NCBI GenBank assembly: GCA_026122225.1
Contig: JANEZZ010001570.1
Location: 6,200,501 to 6,264,500, forward strand
Direction: 5' to 3'
Length of the DNA: 64,000 nt
Source: Heloderma charlesbogerti
Lineage: Eukaryota; Chordata; Lepidosauria; Squamata; Helodermatidae
Shown: positions 60,301 to 64,000 of the stretch, one piece after another
Layout: each line of letters opens with the position of its first letter
Numbering within the stretch: the stretch's first letter is position 1
The notes under the pieces: generated by a model
What the model saw: only the letters and a program-made list of their open reading frames with translations
Told to the model about the DNA's origin: nothing
Databases searched by the model: none
Made by a program: the position numbers and the translations under genes

Positions 60301-63268
60301 TTATTTAAGCATCCATTTCCATAATTAAACGGATTACACATATGCATATCTACTTGTTTTTCGTGAATTTTCTGCAGACGTGTGGTATCTGATACTGTGA
60401 AAACTTCATTTAAAATATTTCTGATTATGAAGAAAAATCTTGATCCTATGTAGACAATATTCAAAACCACGAGAATCTAGGAAGAACTTTGGGTAGTTTT
60501 GAAGTAGATGCCTTTTATGACTACACCGTTTCTTCCTGACTACTGGCCATCCAACTTAAATTTTCATAGCTTCCCACCTTCATGCCTTTCTGTCTCTGCC
60601 TTGTAGATAAATTGTCAGTGTTGTTTGAAATACTGAAATAGAGTAAGTTGAATAGAAATGTGGGCTTCTGTTTTCAGAACTTTGTAAACTGCCCAGAGAG
60701 CTTTGGCTACTGGGTGGTATAGAAATGTAATAATTCTATATGTAATAGAATTGAATGTAAATTAAATGTAATATTTGAAATAAATGAAAAAATGAAACTT
60801 ATTTTCTTTGAAGAGCAGCCTTCTCCACTCTGGTGCCCTCCAAATATTTTGGACTAGAACTCCCATCAGCCCCAGCCAACACACCCAGTGATCAGGAATA
60901 CTGGGAGTTGTAGTCCAAAACATCTGGAGGGTGCCAAATTGGGGAAGGATTGTATAAAGTAATATAATTACAGTAAACCTACCGGAACCCAGGTTAAAAA
61001 TATAGTAACTGAACAATATTTACTTGTGTTTTTCCCCTCCACTGCGGCTACCTTTATTGCAGCTTTGAGGACCACCCCCTATAAATCTTGTGTTAGCCTA
61101 CCTTTATTTCTCAAATTGCCATAATTTGACACAGTATTCTCTGGTTACTTGGCGATTTGTTTGTATACTTTATTAGGGTGGATTAATTTAAGTCTAGCAT
61201 ACCCTATCAAGAGATGTTTATAATATTTAAACTTCAGAATTTGACAGTAGTTGCTTGAAAAGCTGTTCTTTTCACAGCAAAGAACTAAAAGGTTAGAAAA
61301 AAAATTAAATCTTTGCATTCTGCCCAAATTAAATGTGAGAATATAATTACTAAATTTGAAATGCAGTTTAATATAGTGTGTATCTTGTGTTACAATCCAA
61401 TCCAATGATCCCTGTATGCTTAACATACATTTCAGTGGTTTATACACAGAAACACACATGAAGCAGGAGGATTGGACTCTGGAATTGAAATGAATAGGAA
61501 AGTTCTTTCAAGTTGCAGCCATAAGAATGCTCATATACCATTAAAAATTCTTTAAGTAAACATGTAGATTATTTCAGGTGCTATTTATTGAAAACTGAAC
61601 AGGAATGAAATTAAAAATTTCAACCTTTATGTACTTAATAGATCATTTTGTTTCTTGGTAACATTTTGTTTCTTAAATATAAATATATTTACTATAAAGT
61701 ACAAGAACTTTTAAACAAATTAAAACGTAGAGAAATCATTTGGACTATATTGGCCTCCTCTTCATGTCATATTGGGTGCAAAGATTGTTTTTCTGTTTCC
61801 AAATGTCAGCCAGCAAAATTAAGCAGAATGTTTGCAGTGTACTTCTGAATTTGATTTTAATTTAAAATTCTTACACACATTGGATTGAGGGGAGACACCA
61901 GTTCTTCTGCTCCCTCCAGTTGTAATTCCTTGTGGCTGCCAAAAAGTAATGTTCATGAACTTGTAGAAGTGGATCTTTGGACCTAAGCCTGTAGTTTTAC
62001 TTGATCTGCATTTAGCAAACATGAAAGCAGGGGAGCTTTCTGCAAATGGTTGGTGGTATATTACAGATTATTAGCATGTTTTGTTCTATTTTTTTTTCTT
62101 TTGTGCTCAGGGCATAATCCATTAAAACCTGCTGCTGAGCATTCTGAATTAGTTTTCATTGGGTCTTGATAATAGGCTTCCTACTAAGAGATTTAGGATT
62201 GCTCCATAGGGAATATAGGCAACTACTAGCAGAATAGGATTTTTCCAGTTCCTTCCTTCTGTTCCAACCCCCTGCAACCCTCCTCTTGAAAAGCTGATTC
62301 TGAAGGATCCTCAGGAACTATGTGGGATACAATGAAGGAGGGAAGCAATGAAAATGAAGGGCCATCCCCTTGCACGAATGGAGTGTCTTCTGCTGTTGTA
62401 TGCTGCCCTTTGGATCCAATTCTGTTCTGTGGCTGTGATACTTTCAGCTTAATTTTAATATTTTCTGCTGATCTTGTTTGATCACACTGGCTTGAAATAA
62501 GTCTGAGTACTTTGCTATACGAAAACCTATTTGCATTTGTGTGTAGAAGTAAGGCTAGTTTTCAAATGTATAGTCTAATTTTGCATGCTAATCATATGAG
62601 GAAATCAAAATTGATAATAACTCTTAAATTGTTTTCTTTATCTCTGTATGGAATTCTTAACTATCTAGCACTTGAGAATGAAGTGTATCGGAATCCTAAG
62701 CCCTCTGTGGTTGATCGTTCTGTCATTAACTTGATTGGTGACAAGACTGTACCTCATGATATTTATATAGATGGTGCTTTCTTGAAAACTCATCCTATGG
62801 CTAATATTATTGGAATGGGAAATGCCACAAGTCCCAGTCATCACCGTCACATCCTGAGATCCAGTGCTTCACCAGATTCTGATTTAGAATTTGTAGCTAA
62901 TACAATGGTTAGGATAAAAGAATTGGAGAGAGAAGCTGAATATTTAGAAGAGGCCTACAGGAATTACCAGTACAGAGTCATTCAAAGCGCAGTTGGCCCA
63001 GCAAAGACCCCATCCTCTTCACCTTTGCCAAGTAACTTTACTGAAGCATCTCGCCAAAGACTTTGCCTTACACAAGATGGTCTGGGCCCCCAGGAATTTC
63101 CCTTTCGCTGTCAAAAAAGTAAAAGCTATAACTGGACACCAAGAAATGGGGATCACTTGAAAGATCATTTGACACCTCCCCCCAAAAAAGCTGCTTCTTC
63201 CAGGCGTCTGTCTTCAACTCCTGTTTCCAAAGCAAGGAGAAACATTCGTAACAAGCTGTTTTCTGAAG
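36242..63268 (+). CDS. OFD1: OFD1, centriole/ciliary protein; exons 2–16, 3' end beyond window
   Basis: OFD1 caps distal centrioles, recruits distal appendage proteins and supports ciliogenesis. Coding exons: 36242–36343 (ATG 36248), 40553–40753, 41811–41879, 41962–41992, 42546–42650, 43565–43701, 48957–49130, 50240–50346, 53877–53996, 55350–55423, 55522–55613, 55754–55943, 59251–59381, 60119–60230, 62669–63268. They join in frame for 746 codons plus 1 nt. Visible parts: LisH motif in exon 3 ([21 protein letters not shown]), long coiled coils in exons 7–15, and a Ser/Pro-rich region in exon 16 (SSRRLSSTP). The start Met aligns with an internal Met (about residue 7) of human OFD1, so an upstream start in exon 1 is possible but not seen. 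The remaining C-terminal exons are outside. Confidence 0.95.
36623..36756. repeat. Palindromic MITE, short family, copy 4
   Basis: Ends agggctcaatcctatgcatg and acatgtttaggattccacact; core ctacaactcccag / ggaagttgtagg. Confidence 0.75.
36999..37442. repeat. Long MITE-like family, copy 4, right end cut
   Basis: Starts agggtgctgtcctgtgg and stops at 'gaggccatagg' without the final attgcaccct. The extra OFD1 exon 3 copy begins directly after. Confidence 0.6.
37443..37713 (+). pseudogene. Extra, broken copy of OFD1 exon 3 plus 5' part of intron 3
   Basis: 271 bp nearly identical to 40554–40837. The exon part is 37443–37632 (190 nt against 200 nt). By eye there are about three substitutions, a 10-nt deletion (actctctgtc missing after gagtattc) that shifts frame inside the LisH motif, and a 3-nt deletion in the intron part. 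The left edge coincides with the second base of the real exon; the real upstream intron is not copied. The GC donor (AAG|GCAAGT) is retained. A pyrimidine-rich run with an AG at 37431–37432 could act as acceptor, but inclusion would break the OFD1 frame. Confidence 0.93.
37758..38141. repeat. Long MITE-like family, copy 5
   Basis: Starts agggcgcaatcctatgggg and ends cataggattgctccct. It sits 45 bp after the extra exon 3 copy, so that copy lies between two family members. Confidence 0.65.
38587..40229 (-). mobile_element. Tc1/mariner DNA transposon, Tc1-like, about 1.64 kb
   Basis: Terminal inverted repeats of about 210 bp: left starts cagtcagggccagaaatatt, right ends aatatttctggccctgactg. 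The target dinucleotide is TA on the left; on the right it now reads TT. It carries one transposase gene on the minus strand. The TIRs are still very similar, so the insertion is not ancient. Located in OFD1 intron 2. Confidence 0.95.
38829..39890 (-). pseudogene. Tc1-like transposase, one nonsense codon from full length
   Basis: The frame reads from ATG 39890 (or the second ATG 21 nt on, MRSKEV) through 310 codons to an in-frame TAG at 38960–38958, then stays open for about 42 further codons to TAA at 38831–38829. Parts: two helix-turn-helix DNA-binding motifs in the first ~120 residues with the GRPQK hinge ([11 protein letters not shown]), and the DDE domain with [10 protein letters not shown] (first Asp), MENDPKHTA (second Asp) and [10 protein letters not shown] (Glu). 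All three catalytic residues are present. The nonsense codon removes about the last 40 residues, so the protein is probably impaired. Confidence 0.92.
40553..40753 (+). CDS. OFD1: OFD1 exon 3 (LisH exon)
   Basis: Acceptor tttgtttgtgtcag. 201 nt, [18 protein letters not shown] … [11 protein letters not shown], phase 0 at both ends. The donor is AAG|GCAAGT, a GC–AG intron with strong matches at other positions. The following exon (EFTLQDLLQ) confirms this end. Confidence 0.95.
40846..41035. repeat. hAT-like non-autonomous element
   Basis: Left 'agtagtcttcaaaccttttcagacctgggacccat', right 'caactcaccagttgaagaccaatg': the common hAT-type inverted ends around 'ttcaaac'. Confidence 0.5.
41036..41610. 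other. Intronic GC-rich stretch, no gene recognised
   Basis: Several overlapping open frames on both strands but no domain and no splice context. Within OFD1 intron 3. Confidence 0.3.
41811..41879 (+). CDS. OFD1: OFD1 exon 4
   Basis: Acceptor ttttcttccaaag. 69 nt, [23 protein letters not shown]. Donor CTG|GTAAAA. Confidence 0.95.
41962..41992 (+). CDS. OFD1: OFD1 exon 5 (31-nt micro-exon)
   Basis: Acceptor tctgttcacag, [10 protein letters not shown] + 1 nt, donor AAG|GTAGGA. Needed to keep frame into exon 6. Confidence 0.9.
42546..42650 (+). CDS. OFD1: OFD1 exon 6
   Basis: 105 nt, [19 protein letters not shown] … SKESL + 1 nt, donor CTTG|GTAAGT. The acceptor is weak (acattttaaag, 42545). 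A stronger-looking ttgtacag 14 nt downstream (ending 42559) would shift frame and meet a stop, so the weak site is correct; the GFL… residues agree with mammalian OFD1. Confidence 0.9.
43565..43701 (+). CDS. OFD1: OFD1 exon 7
   Basis: Acceptor tattttttacatag. 137 nt, [17 protein letters not shown] … EMSQK, donor AAAG|GTGAGG. Start of the coiled-coil region. Confidence 0.95.
45581..46124 (+). mobile_element. Solo LTR inserted in the LINE
   Basis: 544 bp starting TGTCAG and ending CTGACT (imperfect short inverted ends), flanked by a 5-bp duplication GGCAC (45576–45580 and 46125–46129). Contains AATAAA at 46029–46034 and a second at 46037–46042, in the position expected for LTR polyadenylation. 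An open stretch (45588–45896, acidic then Arg-rich) shows no known domain. Orientation follows the poly(A) signals. No internal genes remain, as expected after LTR–LTR recombination. Confidence 0.75.
46244..47182 (+). pseudogene. L2/CR1-like LINE RT 3' part
   Basis: 312-codon open stretch covering RT palm ([15 protein letters not shown]), thumb and the C-terminal extension. Its 5' continuation is in another frame (46132–46310), so the gene is broken. Confidence 0.85.
47588..47935. repeat. Foldback element ('acacaacagcccat' family)
   Basis: Left 'gcatgacacaacagcccatcttgagttaattta' and right 'aaatcaactcacgatgggttgttgtgttgcac' form inverted ends; the middle repeats ggttgtttagcc. Related to 1858–2215. 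Confidence 0.65.
48957..49130 (+). CDS. OFD1: OFD1 exon 8
   Basis: Acceptor gttttaaatgtaacag. 174 nt, [19 protein letters not shown] … RLQKQQE, donor GAG|GTAATT. Coiled coil. Confidence 0.95.
49218..49285 (-). repeat. Inverted LINE/SINE tail fragment
   Basis: 'ttataccgcccaatagctgaagctgtctgggcagttcac' is the reverse of the tail seen at 8340–8400. Confidence 0.6.
49895..50155 (+). mobile_element. L2-like LINE 3' end, degraded
   Basis: 'ctgcctctgtggaattccttgcctgtcag … gaagacatttttatttaaacaagccttccctga' is the post-RT segment (WNSLP … FKTFLF) and 3' UTR of an L2-like LINE. Confidence 0.6.
50240..50346 (+). CDS. OFD1: OFD1 exon 9
   Basis: Acceptor ggttttctaatag. 107 nt, [21 protein letters not shown] … TEAFE + 2 nt, donor CA|GTGAGT. 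Confidence 0.95.
50440..53870. other. OFD1 intron 9, mostly unassigned
   Basis: About 3.5 kb. No gene or clear element recognised apart from LINE-tail-like sequence near 51900–51960. Open frames here are short and lack domains. Confidence 0.35.
53877..53996 (+). CDS. OFD1: OFD1 exon 10
   Basis: Acceptor cctttgtttctccag. 120 nt, [20 protein letters not shown] … KLKNELL + 2 nt, donor AA|GTAATT. Confidence 0.95.
55350..55423 (+). CDS. OFD1: OFD1 exon 11
   Basis: Acceptor tttttattcctag. 74 nt, [24 protein letters not shown] + 1 nt, donor AAG|GTAACC. Confidence 0.95.
55522..55613 (+). CDS. OFD1: OFD1 exon 12
   Basis: Acceptor ctgtttctaaatcag. 92 nt, [20 protein letters not shown] … AKDLE, donor GAG|GTAATT. 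Confidence 0.95.
55754..55943 (+). CDS. OFD1: OFD1 exon 13
   Basis: Acceptor tatctatttccag. 190 nt, [20 protein letters not shown] … [12 protein letters not shown] + 1 nt, donor ACA|GTAAGT. Confidence 0.95.
56002..56054 (+). repeat. 24-bp hairpin just after OFD1 exon 13
   Basis: Arms 56002–56025 and 56031–56054 pair over 24 bp in RNA with one G·U wobble; loop gatag. 58 nt of intron lie between the exon 13 donor and the stem. Confidence 0.85.
56652..56937. repeat. hAT-like non-autonomous element
   Basis: Ends 'gcaggggtgtgcaact' and 'ggccacaagttgcccactcctaatgc', with inner 'gggccacatgcagcccatggg'. Typical of hAT-derived MITEs in reptiles and mammals. Confidence 0.7.
58470..58605. repeat. Palindromic hAT-like MITE
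   Basis: Inverted ends ggcaacttgtggccctccag and ctggagggtcacaagttgcc, with 'gggagttgtagg' inside. Confidence 0.75.
59251..59381 (+). CDS. OFD1: OFD1 exon 14
   Basis: Acceptor tatttataattatag. 131 nt, [21 protein letters not shown] … KQLQNE, donor GAG|GTACAT. Confidence 0.93.
60119..60230 (+). CDS. OFD1: OFD1 exon 15
   Basis: Acceptor tgaaatctttttag. 112 nt, [21 protein letters not shown] … [10 protein letters not shown] + 1 nt. The donor ACAG|GTTCGA is weak at positions +3 to +6, but the next exon joins in frame (ALENEVY). Confidence 0.93.
60670..60735 (+). repeat. LINE/SINE tail fragment
   Basis: 'tttgtaaactgcccagagagctttggctactgggtggtatagaaatg', same motif as at 8340. Confidence 0.65.
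60810..60955. repeat. Palindromic hAT-like MITE
   Basis: Ends 'agccttctccactctggtgccctcca' and 'tggagggtgccaaattggggaaggatt'; core 'agaactcccatcagccccagcc / gggagttgtagtcc'. Confidence 0.75.
60960..62660. other. OFD1 intron 15, no other feature seen
   Basis: AT-rich intron sequence with no recognised exon or element. Confidence 0.4.
62669..63268 (+). CDS. OFD1: OFD1 exon 16 (large exon)
   Basis: Acceptor cttaactatctag. 600 nt, [19 protein letters not shown] … [36 protein letters not shown] … KLFSE + 1 nt, donor AAG|GTAAGT. Contains the conserved [12 protein letters not shown] block and a Ser/Thr/Pro-rich stretch. The reading frame is open well upstream into the intron, but the splice site is clear. 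Confidence 0.95.
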
Positions 63269-64000
63269 GTAAGTGATTTGATGCTCCTTAACTATAAGAG
63301 TGGTGCTTTTTTTGCTTTGTGTGAGTAGCAGGAGTTATTGATATTGGATGTGTCTTTAGTTATGACTGACAGTTCATAGTTGTTTTTCGTTATATGTTTG
63401 TGTATATTGTCTGTGTGCTTGTATGTAAATAGCTTTTAAACTTTGTATATTGTATTTTAATGTTTTAACTTCTGTAAACCACCCAGAGAGCTTTGGCTAT
63501 GGGGTGGTATAGAAATTATGGTGGTGATGATGATGATGATGGAGTTTGGAGCCATGACAGTCTAGTATTCCCCTCCTGGAATGAAAATGGTATTTCTAAC
63601 CTCCAGTACTGTAATTTATGTCTGTGAAACTGCTAGTCTTTATGCATGCTGACTTTCCTCTAATGGTTGTGTACAGACACAATTCAATCTGATTAAACAT
63701 TTCCTTGCTCCTATTTAGTAGAGTTGGAGATAAATTTGAACTTAAGTAGGAGTAGTACTTTGAAAAAACCATTTCACAATAGATTATTCTCCCAAGGCAG
63801 TTTACAGTAGTCAATAAAACAACATAATAAGATCATACAAAACAACATTAAAATGTTAAACATATAATACGATCCCTGTGGGAATATACACAGGAAATGT
63901 TGACAGGCTTTTGATAATCCATTCCCCTTAAAGATAGAATTGGTACTCTCTTAATCTATTGATGTATTATCTGATCTGTTGACGTATGTGTGTTGTGAAA
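63269..64000 (+). other. OFD1: OFD1 intron 16, 5' part; LINE tail and inverted LINE tail
   Basis: Holds the tail motif 'cacccagagagctttggctatggggtggtatagaaat' with a (GAT)n run (63470–63541) and, at 63770–63880, an inverted tail 'cccaaggcagtttacagtagtc'. Next OFD1 exons are beyond the window. Confidence 0.55.

Noticed and set aside
62512..62668. N-terminal extension of OFD1 exon 16 open frame
   Set aside because: Intron sequence left of a clear acceptor at 62668; exon 15 joins in frame only from 62669.

Overview
This window is vertebrate nuclear DNA, almost certainly from a squamate reptile (lizard or snake). Two things point there. First, the gene order TCEANC – RAB9A – TRAPPC2 – OFD1 matches the block on human Xp22.2, with typical vertebrate exon/intron structure. 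Second, the repeats are squamate in character: five BovB (RTE) LINE copies, CR1 and L2/CR1-like LINEs, a Tc1-family DNA transposon, a solo LTR, and many palindromic MITE-like elements. There are no prokaryotic genes, CRISPR arrays or operons.

Layout. 1–3 kb: the intronless coding exon of TCEANC (+), then an L2-like LINE tail. 3–13.3 kb: intergenic, with a 5'-truncated BovB (−, 4191–5070), MITEs, and a full-length but inactivated BovB (+, 10045–13246), both bounded by target-site duplications. 13.5–25.2 kb: RAB9A (+), with a CpG-island promoter, an inferred non-coding exon 1, a 36-nt exon 2 carrying a complete 6-codon upstream ORF, and a single coding exon (201 aa). 25.2–27.7 kb: spacer between the convergent RAB9A and TRAPPC2 3' ends. 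28.2–34.6 kb: TRAPPC2 (−), four coding exons giving exactly 140 aa, including a U12-type AT–AC intron. 34.5–35.0 kb: CpG island shared head-to-head by TRAPPC2 and OFD1, with a perfect TCTCGCGAGA palindrome. 36.2–64 kb: OFD1 (+), coding exons 2–16 (746 codons plus 1 nt), with the rest of the gene beyond the right edge. Its introns hold a nested MITE/Tc1 element, a 3.6-kb L2/CR1-like LINE split by a solo LTR, and many short repeats.

The products are cellular housekeeping proteins. TCEANC is a TFIIS-like transcription factor, RAB9A a late endosome-to-Golgi GTPase, TRAPPC2 (sedlin) a TRAPP subunit in ER–Golgi traffic, and OFD1 a centriole/ciliary protein. They share a neighbourhood, not an operon.

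I do not see a wholly new biological system. The most notable observation is a partial, roughly 99% identical extra copy of OFD1 exon 3 (the LisH-encoding exon) in OFD1 intron 2. It carries a 10-nt frameshifting deletion, starts within 1 nt of the exon boundary and lies between two copies of the same MITE-like family; a Tc1 element separates it from the real exon. Other points worth checking are the U12 AT–AC intron of TRAPPC2, the GC–AG donor of OFD1 exon 3, the uORF-bearing mini-exon of RAB9A, a near-perfect 24-bp hairpin beside OFD1 exon 13, and a Tc1 transposase one nonsense codon short of full length.
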